Assembly: GCA_900752195.1 (NCBI GenBank)
Contig: CAADUJ010000012.1
Coordinates: 1-64,000, forward strand
DNA: 64,000 nt
Reading direction: 5' to 3'
From: an uncultured Negativicutes bacterium
GTDB taxonomy: Bacteria > Bacillota > Negativicutes > Veillonellales > Megasphaeraceae
Part shown: one piece after another, positions 1-8,049 of the stretch
Layout of the letters: each line of letters begins with the position of its first letter
How positions within the stretch are numbered: position 1 is the stretch's first letter
Made by a program: the position numbers and the translations under genes
The notes under the pieces: generated by a model
What the model was told of the DNA's origin: nothing
The model's input: the letters and a program-made list of their open reading frames with translations, nothing else
Databases searched by the model: none

Positions 1-147
1 GCCTACTACGTGTTCATCAGCATATTCTTTGACGCCGGCTTTCATTTCCGTGAATTTTTCCTTCGGAGCGCCGCACTGAGGACACTTTTCAGGAGCTTCG
101 TTACCTTCAAATACATAACCGCAGATACCACATACGAACTTTTTCAT
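1..147 (-). CDS. Reverse rubrerythrin / NADH peroxidase-like protein, N-terminal part only
   Basis: The 49 visible residues form a rubredoxin-type knuckle with two CxxC-type pairs (CGICG and CPQCG), which binds a mononuclear Fe(Cys)4 site. A rubredoxin domain at the N-terminus followed by more protein is the layout of reverse rubrerythrins, which reduce peroxide in anaerobes. The expected ferritin-like diiron domain lies beyond the window edge and is not seen. Two in-frame ATGs exist. The one at 147 is chosen because GGAGG lies 8 bases before it, while the ATG at 153 almost touches the GGAGG. A PerR-like box and a perfect palindrome lie upstream. A longer desulforedoxin-type or plain rubredoxin fusion cannot be excluded. 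Confidence 0.75.
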   Translation of the reverse strand, partial: MKKFVCGICGYVFEGNEAPEKCPQCGAPKEKFTEMKAGVKEYADEHVVG

Positions 148-166
148 GTTCATTACCTCCAATTTT

Positions 167-181
167 AAATAATCATTATTA
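167..181 (-). promoter_or_regulatory. PerR/Fur-like box upstream of reverse rubrerythrin
   Basis: ATAAT and ATTAT flank a central C at 169-179. Compared with the PerR consensus TTATAATnATTATAA, 12 of the 14 fixed or paired bases agree over the 15 positions or come within one base of doing so. It sits about 20 bases upstream of the rubrerythrin start. Peroxide-responsive control of a peroxidase is expected, but which regulator binds is inference. Confidence 0.45.
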
Positions 182-205
182 CAATGAAAATATTTGATTT
201 TTCTC

Positions 206-228
206 TAACAAATAACTCTTATTTGTTA
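206..228. promoter_or_regulatory. Perfect 10-bp inverted repeat, candidate operator
   Basis: TAACAAATAA at 206-215 and its exact reverse complement at 219-228 are separated by CTC. The palindrome lies about 60 bases upstream of the rubrerythrin start, in the promoter zone. There is no U-run on either side, so an operator is more likely than a terminator. The regulator is unknown. Confidence 0.45.
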
Positions 229-329
229 TGGCTACATTATACAACCGGTCCAGGAAAAAATCAAGTGCTTTTTATCATTTAATAATAATTCTTTGTTGAA
301 TTATGCGGACATCCTTTTTCAGGCATACG

Positions 330-375
330 AAAAGGGATACCTGGTGTATTTTTTACATCGTGAGGTATCCCTTTT
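330..375 (-). terminator. Terminator-like hairpin after the LUD gene
   Basis: A perfect 13-bp stem (330-342 with 363-375, arms AAAAGGGATACCT and its complement) encloses a 20-base loop. It lies 28 bases beyond the stop of the minus-strand LUD gene and before the rubrerythrin promoter. A short T-run follows on the minus strand. Confidence 0.6.
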
Positions 376-402
376 GTATTATAACACAAGTAAATCGTAC
401 AT

Positions 403-1047
403 TTAATACCCTACATCTTCTCCTACAAGGATGATCTTGATGCGGCCGACAGGATTGCAGGCACGGGTACGGAGCCATTGACGGCAAATCGTTTGCTGGC
501 CTTTACAATCGCCACAGATTCCTACGGCATGACAGGGTGTCTTTGCATCGGGGAAGCGGTTGATGTTGACTGCCGATGCAATAGAACGAGTGCGTTCGAT
601 GGCGGCCTGAACGGTGGGGACGATCTTGTTCATGCCAACGATGACAATAACCTGTTTGGGGCCATAGGCCAATGCTGCGACGCGATTGCCGTTTCCATCG
701 ATATTGAAGAGCTCTCCATCTTCGATAGCGGCATTAGTACCCATGATAAATGTATCACAAAGCAAGGCCTTACGCATGAGTTCAGCGCGTTCTTCTGGTG
801 TCTTTGCTGTGTCCCTGTCGATGCAGGTATTATGTTCCAGCACATATGGGCGCAGTCCGATATCATTGATTGAAGACGAACCTCCCCAAGAGACGACGTG
901 ATTGCTGGGAATATAGGAAATAGCTTTTTGCAGCGCTTCTTCCTTCGAAGGACAGTAGGTGGCCTCGAAACCACGCTTTTCAAAGTTTTTTGCAATAACA
1001 GGGCCTTTTTTGTCATACATAGTTTGAATCATATCCAAACGGTCCAT
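403..1047 (-). CDS. LUD-domain protein (lactate utilization family, DUF162)
   Basis: This 214-residue protein has the LUD fold signature: a GGSSS-type loop near residue 60 and a MGTNAAIEDGELFN block near residue 105. The family includes the LutB/LutC-type proteins of lactate oxidation and stand-alone members of unknown function. The C-terminus carries clustered cysteines (C-x4-C-x2-C-x5-C), which suggests a metal or Fe-S site. The start at 1047 is chosen because AGGAG ends 8 bases before it. A GTG at 1056 overlaps that AGGAG. It is a single gene between terminators, so its physiological role is not shown by context. A link to lactate metabolism is inference. Confidence 0.75.
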   Translation of the reverse strand: MDRLDMIQTMYDKKGPVIAKNFEKRGFEATYCPSKEEALQKAISYIPSNHVVSWGGSSSINDIGLRPYVLEHNTCIDRDTAKTPEERAELMRKALLCDTFIMGTNAAIEDGELFNIDGNGNRVAALAYGPKQVIVIVGMNKIVPTVQAAIERTRSIASAVNINRFPDAKTPCHAVGICGDCKGQQTICRQWLRTRACNPVGRIKIILVGEDVGY

Positions 1048-1079
1048 ACATATCACTCCTTATACATATACAAATATTC

Positions 1080-1718
1080 TTACCTAAATAAGGCTTTAAA
1101 GTCCGCGTGGGAGCGAATCTTATCAAAATGAGACTGCGTTTGAGCTGCTTGACGGACCTGTTCTGGATCGAGTTCCAGAGCCTTCCGTAAATACGGTACG
1201 GCCTTATCGACATCGCCACGGTCACCATATATCGTGGCGATGCCGTAATAGCTCCATGTATTATTTGGTTCTTTATCAATAACCTTTTGGAACCATTTGA
1301 TGGCTTCATCGCCGTCACCATGGATTTTTAGTGCCAAGGCAAGGTCATAATAGGTGGGAACGTATTGGGGATTCATTTCCAGTGCGCTGCGAATCAAGGA
1401 GATACCGTTTTCCACGTCGTTCAGGTTTGATCCATTTCCTTTCATGGCCAGGGCAATTCCCTTGGCTGACAAAGCTTTGTAATTTCCCTTGTCGGCCTCG
1501 AGAGCTTTGTCATATAGTGCTATGGCTGAATCGTACTGGAATTTGCCGTATGCAGCAAGGCCCTGGGTCAGGAATTGTTCGGATTCGGCCGAAATCGGTG
1601 TGGTCGCAACTGTCGTTGGATTGCTTTGGGCAGCTTGTTCGCTTCCAGAGGATATACATCCTGCCGTATTACATATGATTGCTGCGGCTACTGCCATTAT
1701 AAGCCATTTTTTCGTCAT
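1080..1718 (-). CDS. TPR-repeat lipoprotein
   Basis: The 212-residue product begins with a short basic end, a hydrophobic segment and a lipobox ending in NTAGC at about residue 21, so it should be lipid-anchored outside the inner membrane. The rest consists of tandem tetratricopeptide repeats (alternating A-x-x-LY/YY and P-N-N/P-E-Q turns, about four repeats from residue 50 to 200). TPR lipoproteins serve as scaffolds for envelope assembly, but the partner is unknown here. The start follows GAGGTGG by four bases. It reads toward the LUD gene with a 32-base gap, so the two may be cotranscribed. Confidence 0.7.
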   Translation of the reverse strand: MTKKWLIMAVAAAIICNTAGCISSGSEQAAQSNPTTVATTPISAESEQFLTQGLAAYGKFQYDSAIALYDKALEADKGNYKALSAKGIALAMKGNGSNLNDVENGISLIRSALEMNPQYVPTYYDLALALKIHGDGDEAIKWFQKVIDKEPNNTWSYYGIATIYGDRGDVDKAVPYLRKALELDPEQVRQAAQTQSHFDKIRSHADFKALFR

Positions 1719-1888
1719 AGTGCCACCTCTTTTTATGGATTTAAGTATAACAGATTTATGATGGCCTTTCTATCTTTAATTCTCGTCTCGACGTTTGCTT
1801 TAAAAATAATAAGATAGAATCGTTGGTATGCTTAAAATGCAATATATATGCTAAAAAATCAACGATATACACTTAATAGTACTATTTC

Positions 1889-1903
1889 TGCAATTGAATT
1901 GCA
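1889..1903. promoter_or_regulatory. Palindrome overlapping the PFOR -35 region
   Basis: TGCAATT, one G, then AATTGCA form a perfect 7+1+7 palindrome. Its right half overlaps the -35 hexamer TTGCAA at 1899-1904. This position suits a repressor operator. The binding protein is not identified. Confidence 0.5.
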
Positions 1904-1926
1904 AAAAAAATGTGAATTGATATAAT
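1899..1926 (+). promoter_or_regulatory. Promoter of PFOR gene
   Basis: TTGCAA at 1899-1904 and a perfect TATAAT at 1921-1926 are separated by 16 bases. The predicted transcript starts near 1933, leaving a leader of about 80 bases before the coding start. Confidence 0.6.
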
Positions 1927-1938
1927 GATAGTAGATAG

Positions 1939-1960
1939 ATTAAACGTTTAAACGATTAAT
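1939..1960. promoter_or_regulatory. 22-bp palindrome downstream of the PFOR promoter
   Basis: The centre CGTTTAAACG is a perfect palindrome, and the flanks ATTAA/TTAAT extend the symmetry to 22 bp with one mismatched pair. It covers the predicted transcription start, a classic roadblock operator position. A central CG within AT-rich arms is common for LacI-family sites, but the assignment is inference. Confidence 0.5.
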
Positions 1961-2015
1961 GTACAAGTTATGATATGTTAAGTGGTGTAGTGTATTTAGT
2001 AAGGAGATGTTTACG

Positions 2016-5000
2016 TTGACTAAGAAACTCATGAAGACCATGGACGGCAACGAAGCCGCCGCTTATGTATCGTATGCGCTGACTGAAATTGCTACGATAT
2101 TCCCGATTACTCCGTCTTCGCCCATGCCGCAACACGTCGATGTCTGGGCATCGAAAGGCAAGAAAAACATTTTTGGACAACCTGTACGGGTTATGGAAAT
2201 GCAGGCAGAAGCCGGTGCCATTGGTGCGTTACATGGCGTTGTAGAAGCCGGTTCCTTAGGGACGTCCTTTACGTCCTCTCAGGGCCTGATGCTCATGATT
2301 CCTGTACTCCATCGCCTGTCTGGCTGCTGTAAGCCGGCCGTTCTTCACGTAGCGGCCCGTACAGTTGGCAGCTATTCGGCATCTATCTTCGGCGATCATT
2401 CCGACGTCATGGGCTGTCGTAATACGGGCTGGATTCAGCTCAGCAGCGGCAGTGTTCAGGAAGTCATGGACCTTGCTGGTATCGCTCATCTGACGGCTAT
2501 TAAAGCCAGCTTACCAGTCATGCACTTCTTCGATGGGTTCCGTACCTCTCATGAAATCCAGAAAGTTGAAGTCATGCCATATGAAGAATTAGAAAAATTG
2601 CTTGATCGCGACGCTCTCTATAAGTTTAAACATGAAGCATTGAATCCGGATCATCCGACTATGCGCGCTGGCGTCTGCAATCCGGACGTATTCTTCCAGA
2701 ACCGCGAAGCTATTAACTCCTTATATGACAAGGTGCCTGATATTGTAGAAGATTACATGAATAAGATCAGTGAATTTACAGGTCGTTCGTATAAACTCTT
2801 CAATTATTACGGTGCTCCTGACGCAGAAAACGTCGTCATTGCTATGGGTTCCGTAAGCGGCACGATTCAGGAAGTCATTGAAGCTATGAATGCTAACGGT
2901 GAAAAACTTGGTTTCCTCCAAGTACACCTCTATCGTCCGTTCTCGCTGAAACATTTCTTTGAAGCACTGCCGAAGACGGTCAAACGCATCGTCGTCCTGG
3001 ATCGTACGAAAGAACCAGGCGCTCTTGGCGAACCTCTTTATGAAGATGTATGTACAGCCTTCCAGAATTCTGATCGTGATGCTATGATCATTGGCGGCCG
3101 TTATGGGTTGTCGTCGAAGGATGTTCCGCCGGCTCAGATCTATACGGTATTTAAGAACCTCATGAGCGATTCGCCGAAGAATCATTTCACTGTAGGTATC
3201 ACTGACGATGTAACGCATCATTCCTTGGAAGTATTGCCCTTTAACGTGGAAAACAAGGGCATCATCAGCTGCAAGTTCTGGGGTTTCGGTTCCGACGGTA
3301 CGGTTGGTGCTAACAAGAACTCCATCAAGATTATCGGCGATAACACAGATCAGTACGTACAGGCTTATTTCGAATATGATACGAAAAAATCTGGCGGCGT
3401 CACAAAATCTCACCTTCGCTTCGGTACGGTTCCCATTCGTTCTACCTATTATGTCAAACATGCCGACTTTGTAGCATGCCACAAAGAATCGTACATGGCG
3501 GACTACGATATCGTTGGTGAAATCAAAGACCACGGCACATTCCTCCTGAACTGCAACTGGGATATGGATGGCCTGGAAACACACTTGAAAGCCAGTGTAA
3601 AACGTCAGATTGCTCAGAAACACATCGAATTCTATACGATTGATGCCACGAAGATTGCTGGTGAAATTGGCTTAGGCAACCGTACGAATACGGTTCTCCA
3701 GTCGGCATTCTTCAAACTGGCCAATATCATTCCTATCGAAGATGCCATTAAGTACATGAAAGAAGCTATTGTCAAGACATACTCCCTGAAGGGCGAAAAG
3801 ATTGTCAATATGAACTGCGAAGCTGTTGACCGTGGTGTCCATGGCCTTGTCAAGATTGATGTTCCTGCTTCCTGGGCTGATGCAGTTGATGAAAAAGTCG
3901 ATGCAAAAGACAGCCGTGTACTGCCACACTTCGTTGAAAAGATTGCCATTCCGTCCAATAACCAGGCTGGCGATGACATCCCTGTAAGCGAATTCATGCC
4001 CTATGTTAACGGTTCATACTCCGTCGGTAGCTCGGCCTATGAAAAACGCGGCGTCGCTGTCAATGTTCCGGAATGGGATATTACGAAGTGCGTCCAGTGT
4101 AACCAGTGCTCTCTCGTATGCCCACACGCTGCTATCCGTCCGTATCTCGTAACGGCAGAAGAAGCAAAAGCGGCTCCTGAATCGTTTAAGACGAAGAAAG
4201 CCATCGGCAAAGGCTTGGAAAATTATGAATTCCGTATCCAGGTTTCGCCTCTTGACTGCTATAACTGCGGTACGTGTATCAAGGTTTGCCCCGTTCAGGC
4301 TCTCCAGTACAAACCGTTGGAATCCCAGCTCGGCGAAGCTCCTAACTGGAATTATGCGCAGACCTTGAGCAAGAAAGATATTCCTCTCGATAAATACACT
4401 GTAAAAGGCAGCCAGTTCCGTAAACCGTATCTCGAATTCTCTGGCGCTTGCGCAGGTTGCGGTGAAACGACATATGTAAAAGCGTTGACACAGCTCTACG
4501 GTGATCGCATGTACATCGCAACGCCGGCAGGTTGTATGCAGGCTTGGGCTGGCGCATTACCGTGCATCCCGTTCACGTCTGACGAAGACGGCAAAGGCGC
4601 ATGCTTTGCAGACTCCCTCTTCGAAGATAACGGCGAATATGGCTTCGGTATGGCTCTGTCCATTACGCAACAGCGTGAAAACCTGAAAAACCATTTTGAA
4701 ACCCTCGTTTCCATGCTCGACGAAGGTTCCCTTAAAACAGCTATCGTGAAATGGCTCGATTCTTTCGGTTGTCACAATGAAGGCGAAACGACGAAAGAAA
4801 TCGCTCAGGCTGTCATCGATGAATTAGGTAATGCTAAATTAGCTGGTAAGGCTGCTGAAGAAGTAGCATATCTCCTGGCTCATAAAGAACACATTGCCAA
4901 GAAGACTGTATGGTGCATCGGCGGCGATGGTTGGGCCTATGATATTGGTTATGGTGGTCTCGATCACGTACTGGCTACGACGGAAAACTTCAACGTTCTC

Positions 5001-5552
5001 GTTATCGATAACGAAGTATATGCCAATACAGGCGGTCAGTCCTCGAAGGCTACGCCGAAAGGTGCTGTCGCACAGTTCGCTGCTGCTGGCCGTCGGACAA
5101 ACAAGAAAGACCTTGGTCGCATCATGATGGGCTATGGCCATATCTATGTAGCATCTGTTTCCATGGGCGCTAACCCGGCTCAGATGTTCAAGGCTATGAA
5201 GGAAGCTGAAGCATATGATGGACCGTCCATCATCCTTGCGTATGCACCGTGCATCAACCACGGCCTCGTAAAAGGCATGAGCACTTGCCAGGAAGAAGAA
5301 AAAGCAGCTGTTGAATGCGGTTACTGGCCATTGTATCGGTACAACCCGGCATTAGAAGCAGAAGGCAAGAATCCGTTCACCCTCGATTCGAAGGAACCCA
5401 ATGGCAAGTATCGTGAATTCCTCATGGGTGAAACTCGGTATGCTGCCTTGACCCGTACCTTCCCAGAAGTAGCAGATCAGCTCTTTAAGGATTCGGAAGC
5501 AGCAGCAATGAAACGTTATAAATTCTATAAGAGAATGGCTGAAGACGTATAA
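2016..5552 (+). CDS. nifJ: Pyruvate:ferredoxin (flavodoxin) oxidoreductase
   Basis: This 1178-residue single-chain PFOR oxidises pyruvate with CoA to acetyl-CoA, CO2 and reduced ferredoxin, the central energy step of an amino-acid or sugar fermenter. Domain order is the pyruvate-binding domain I (FPITPSSPM near residue 30), the transketolase-like middle, a 2[4Fe-4S] ferredoxin domain with CVQCNQCSLVCP near residue 691 and CYNCGTCIKVCP near 747, a further cluster motif CAGCGET near 811, and the thiamine-diphosphate domain with GGDGWAYDIG near 968. The length matches the family (about 1170-1200). TTG at 2016 is preferred because GGAG lies 9 bases before it. The ATG at 2007 abuts the GGAG. It is monocistronic, between its own promoter and a strong terminator. 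Confidence 0.96.
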   Translation: MTKKLMKTMDGNEAAAYVSYALTEIATIFPITPSSPMPQHVDVWASKGKKNIFGQPVRVMEMQAEAGAIGALHGVVEAGSLGTSFTSSQGLMLMIPVLHRLSGCCKPAVLHVAARTVGSYSASIFGDHSDVMGCRNTGWIQLSSGSVQEVMDLAGIAHLTAIKASLPVMHFFDGFRTSHEIQKVEVMPYEELEKLLDRDALYKFKHEALNPDHPTMRAGVCNPDVFFQNREAINSLYDKVPDIVEDYMNKISEFTGRSYKLFNYYGAPDAENVVIAMGSVSGTIQEVIEAMNANGEKLGFLQVHLYRPFSLKHFFEALPKTVKRIVVLDRTKEPGALGEPLYEDVCTAFQNSDRDAMIIGGRYGLSSKDVPPAQIYTVFKNLMSDSPKNHFTVGITDDVTHHSLEVLPFNVENKGIISCKFWGFGSDGTVGANKNSIKIIGDNTDQYVQAYFEYDTKKSGGVTKSHLRFGTVPIRSTYYVKHADFVACHKESYMADYDIVGEIKDHGTFLLNCNWDMDGLETHLKASVKRQIAQKHIEFYTIDATKIAGEIGLGNRTNTVLQSAFFKLANIIPIEDAIKYMKEAIVKTYSLKGEKIVNMNCEAVDRGVHGLVKIDVPASWADAVDEKVDAKDSRVLPHFVEKIAIPSNNQAGDDIPVSEFMPYVNGSYSVGSSAYEKRGVAVNVPEWDITKCVQCNQCSLVCPHAAIRPYLVTAEEAKAAPESFKTKKAIGKGLENYEFRIQVSPLDCYNCGTCIKVCPVQALQYKPLESQLGEAPNWNYAQTLSKKDIPLDKYTVKGSQFRKPYLEFSGACAGCGETTYVKALTQLYGDRMYIATPAGCMQAWAGALPCIPFTSDEDGKGACFADSLFEDNGEYGFGMALSITQQRENLKNHFETLVSMLDEGSLKTAIVKWLDSFGCHNEGETTKEIAQAVIDELGNAKLAGKAAEEVAYLLAHKEHIAKKTVWCIGGDGWAYDIGYGGLDHVLATTENFNVLVIDNEVYANTGGQSSKATPKGAVAQFAAAGRRTNKKDLGRIMMGYGHIYVASVSMGANPAQMFKAMKEAEAYDGPSIILAYAPCINHGLVKGMSTCQEEEKAAVECGYWPLYRYNPALEAEGKNPFTLDSKEPNGKYREFLMGETRYAALTRTFPEVADQLFKDSEAAAMKRYKFYKRMAEDV

Positions 5553-5592
5553 TACGGCTATTTCGTACACCACGTTAACATAGCGTGATAGA

Positions 5593-5626
5593 AAAGGGCT
5601 GCGGCAGATAGTTGCCGCAGCCCTTT
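5593..5626 (+). terminator. Terminator of PFOR gene
   Basis: A perfect 14-bp GC-rich stem (5593-5606 with 5613-5626) closes a 6-base loop and ends in TTT. It lies 40 bases past the PFOR stop. Confidence 0.8.
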
Positions 5627-5735
5627 CTACTGCCTGTCGTAGCGCTATGGTCCTGGGTGTGGTATAATTTTCTATATGCCTTTGTTTTGTAGAAATAGAG
5701 AAAGAAAAAACGTGTAACGCAGATAGGATGATAGG

Positions 5736-6401
5736 ATGAAAGCAGTTTTTGTTGATTTTGAAATGAACCCTGTCGATAAGGATCACCGTCAGGTCAAACA
5801 GATATGTCCTGGCGAAATCATTGAAATCGGCGCTGTCAAGCTAGATGAAAGAGGGCGGGAAATTAGTTGCTTCAAAGAATATGTACGCCCCAAATACGCC
5901 AAAGATATTGATGCGACCTGCCAGGAATTGACGGGAATTACCATGGATACCGTACGCGATGCCCAGGGATTTACTCCTGTCTTTCGCCGTTTCTTGGCCT
6001 GGTGTGGCGAAACGGGCGAAAATGATTATGAAATGTATGCATGGAGTGAAAACGACTGGCGTCAACTGCATAATGAAATGCGTCTTAAACAAGTCAATAT
6101 GAACGCTGCCCCTGTGGCATGGATGTTGGAGCATTGGCAGAATTTTCAACAGATTTTTTGTAATCTCTTGAAGCTCGATTCCGTTATATCTCTTGATAAG
6201 GCCGTCATGACTGTGGGAGAGACCTTTGATGGACAGATGCATGATGCGTTATGGGACGCACGCAATACGGCAAAGCTCTATCGTTTGTCTCAGCAGGATG
6301 GAGAACTGAATCGTATTATGACGTCTATTATCGATGCGACGAAGTCTACGGAGACATTAACATATTCCCTTGCAGATGCATTTCAGAATGCTAGAAAATA
6401 G
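5736..6401 (+). CDS. DnaQ-like 3'-5' exonuclease (KapD/ERI-1 type)
   Basis: The 221-residue protein has the DEDDh exonuclease motifs: DFEMN at residues 7-11 (the paired acidic residues of ExoI), the TGITMDTV segment near residue 65 typical of DnaQ-fold proteins, an Asp in the middle block (SENDW), and HDALWDA near residue 168 carrying the catalytic His and Asp. It should degrade RNA or DNA 3' ends in the cytoplasm using two metal ions. It resembles stand-alone exonucleases such as KapD more than a polymerase proofreading subunit, since no polymerase gene is nearby. The start is preceded only by weak GGAT repeats. A lipoprotein gene follows 13 bases downstream. Confidence 0.8.
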   Translation: MKAVFVDFEMNPVDKDHRQVKQICPGEIIEIGAVKLDERGREISCFKEYVRPKYAKDIDATCQELTGITMDTVRDAQGFTPVFRRFLAWCGETGENDYEMYAWSENDWRQLHNEMRLKQVNMNAAPVAWMLEHWQNFQQIFCNLLKLDSVISLDKAVMTVGETFDGQMHDALWDARNTAKLYRLSQQDGELNRIMTSIIDATKSTETLTYSLADAFQNARK

Positions 6402-6414
6402 TTAGGAGGCGTCT

Positions 6415-7014
6415 ATGCGAATGCGATTGAAACGGTATATTCCCATGGTAATCCTATTGCTCATATCGGTTATGGTACTATCGGCGTGTGGCCATTCGGT
6501 CACGTTGAAAGAAAAGCGGGTAGAAGGCGTGCAATCGAATATTGTCATTGCCCTTCCGGGAAATGCCCATGAGTTGCCCTTGCCTGTTACCCTTGATCCC
6601 ATTACGCAGCGCTATATGAAGGGGCAGCGGTTTTATGGGGAAATAAACCAGGGCCTTACGATTGCCATCTTCACGACGACGATTGCAACGAGCCAGATGT
6701 ATACAGATTTAGGTATTACACAGGGACAAGCCATCAATGATACGCTGACGAAGACCATGGAACATGCATCCGAGGCAATCTTGGACAAAATTGATGCGGA
6801 ACATGTCCAGGCAAAGCAGGAAGCGACAACGGTATCAGGCGTTCATGGCGTCGTACAGACCTTGTCCTTTGACATAGGTGAAAAACGTATGAAAGCTAAA
6901 TTGCTGGGCTTTACCAAAGAGGACGCTACATGGATTATCCTCGTGGCAGCCGATGTCGAATCCGATAGTGCCGGTGCCATTGAGGATATTATCACGTCAG
7001 TCCGGGTAGAATAA
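6415..7014 (+). CDS. Lipoprotein of unknown function
   Basis: The 199-residue protein has a basic N-terminus, a hydrophobic stretch of about 17 residues and a lipobox LSAC near residue 24, so it should be an exported lipoprotein. The remainder is mixed alpha/beta with no family I recognise. It contains a repeated Thr-rich stretch (FTTTIATS) near residue 85 and a C-terminal segment ending in IEDIITSVRVE, which is reminiscent of small PsbP/MOG1-like lipoproteins, but that is only a resemblance. GGAGG lies five bases before the ATG. It probably shares a transcript with the exonuclease gene. Confidence 0.6.
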   Translation: MRMRLKRYIPMVILLLISVMVLSACGHSVTLKEKRVEGVQSNIVIALPGNAHELPLPVTLDPITQRYMKGQRFYGEINQGLTIAIFTTTIATSQMYTDLGITQGQAINDTLTKTMEHASEAILDKIDAEHVQAKQEATTVSGVHGVVQTLSFDIGEKRMKAKLLGFTKEDATWIILVAADVESDSAGAIEDIITSVRVE

Positions 7015-7048
7015 TCATCTCCCTGTCCGTTCTGCTCAACATAAATAC

Positions 7049-7082
7049 AAAAAAGCCATCGATGAGAACTCGATGGCTTTTT
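7049..7082. terminator. Bidirectional terminator between convergent genes
   Basis: AAAAAGCCATCGA and its complement TCGATGGCTTTTT flank a 7-base loop, with A-run before and T-run after. It serves the plus-strand lipoprotein gene and the minus-strand Gx-transporter gene. Confidence 0.85.
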
Positions 7083-7102
7083 ATTATCAGGACTCTTTGA
7101 AG

Positions 7103-7624
7103 TTATGCGTCTTGGAGTTTTTGATAGAGAGGAAGCTTCTTTAGATGGTTCAGCGTAACATACGCCGTAATACCGATGAGGATACCCGTCCCGACACCAG
7201 CTACAGATAAAATTGGCAGATAGAGCATGATCTTCATATTCTGCACAACTGTTGCAGCGACGATGACTTGACCTAGGTTATGGAAGATACCGCCTGCAGC
7301 TGATACGCCTATGAGACTGAAACGATGGCTTTTCATGAGGAGTACCATCGCGACAAAGCTCAGGGCTGCACCGGATAGGCTGTAGAAAAATGCATTAACA
7401 CCACCGCCAAAGGCTGTAGACAAGAGAATGCGCAAGATGAGTATAAGTGCAACATCTTGTTTTCGCTTCAATGAATATAAGGCAATGACAGTAATGAGAT
7501 TTGCCAGTCCCAATTTTGCACCTGGTGCGATGAATGGGACTGGAAGCATTCCCTCGATGATGTAGAGCACAAGGGATTGGGCTACGAAAAGCCCGAGGAC
7601 AATGAGTCGTAACGTTTTATTCAT
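7103..7624 (-). CDS. Gx transporter family protein (HepS1-like membrane protein)
   Basis: The 173-residue protein is almost entirely hydrophobic, with about five membrane helices and the conserved segment MLPVPFIAPGAKLGLANLIT near residues 24-43. This is the mark of the Gx transporter family, often annotated heptaprenyl diphosphate synthase component I. It is a likely small-molecule or electron-carrier-precursor membrane protein, and the substrate is not proven for the family. The start at 7624 follows GAAGGTG. A reading extended upstream to 7687 would overlap the neighbour and has no ribosome site. It lies 10 bases after the NusG-II gene, with which this family is very often paired. Confidence 0.75.
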   Translation of the reverse strand: MNKTLRLIVLGLFVAQSLVLYIIEGMLPVPFIAPGAKLGLANLITVIALYSLKRKQDVALILILRILLSTAFGGGVNAFFYSLSGAALSFVAMVLLMKSHRFSLIGVSAAGGIFHNLGQVIVAATVVQNMKIMLYLPILSVAGVGTGILIGITAYVTLNHLKKLPLYQKLQDA

Positions 7625-7634
7625 ACAACACCTT

Positions 7635-8024
7635 CTAACGAGCACGAATAATATCAGGATCAGCCGAATCGTCAGCACGTACTTCAATCATGACTTTGTG
7701 GGGAAGGCAGACGCTTGTCTCCCCTGGCTTGGACAGGAAGCCCTCATGGACGCAGACCTGATCGGGACAATCGGCTTCGACGATGCCAATGGTTTCGTCT
7801 TTTACGACAATCATGTTATAGCCTGCATCCGTGTGGATTGTAAATGTATCTGTGCCGCGGTGACCTGTAAGGTGAACGGTTTTATACTCCTTTCCATTTA
7901 CCGTGACGACGGCAACGACTTTGGATGGATTGTGGTCGTCGTTGCTGGCCCAGAAGATTCCTTCCGGCAGGAAGGAAAGTACGAGGAGTGTCACTAGTAG
8001 AATGATATCTGCTTTTCGTATCAT
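7635..8024 (-). CDS. NusG domain II-containing exported protein
   Basis: The 129-residue protein starts with one hydrophobic anchor (residues 7-25) followed by a beta-rich NusG domain II. The family signature is present: IVEADCPDQVCVHEGFLS followed by CLPHKV. The two cysteine pairs are typical and may bind a cofactor or form disulfides outside the membrane. The family is commonly encoded with Gx transporters and with ApbE flavin transferases. ApbE is absent next to this pair. AGGAGG precedes the start by five bases. Confidence 0.8.
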   Translation of the reverse strand: MIRKADIILLVTLLVLSFLPEGIFWASNDDHNPSKVVAVVTVNGKEYKTVHLTGHRGTDTFTIHTDAGYNMIVVKDETIGIVEADCPDQVCVHEGFLSKPGETSVCLPHKVMIEVRADDSADPDIIRAR

Positions 8025-8049
8025 CAGAGCCTCCTAACTATAGCCGGAA

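Noticed and set aside
2721..3623. A 300-codon open frame antisense to PFOR
   Set aside because: It lies fully inside a conserved gene, has no ribosome site and no recognisable domain; it follows from codon bias on the other strand.
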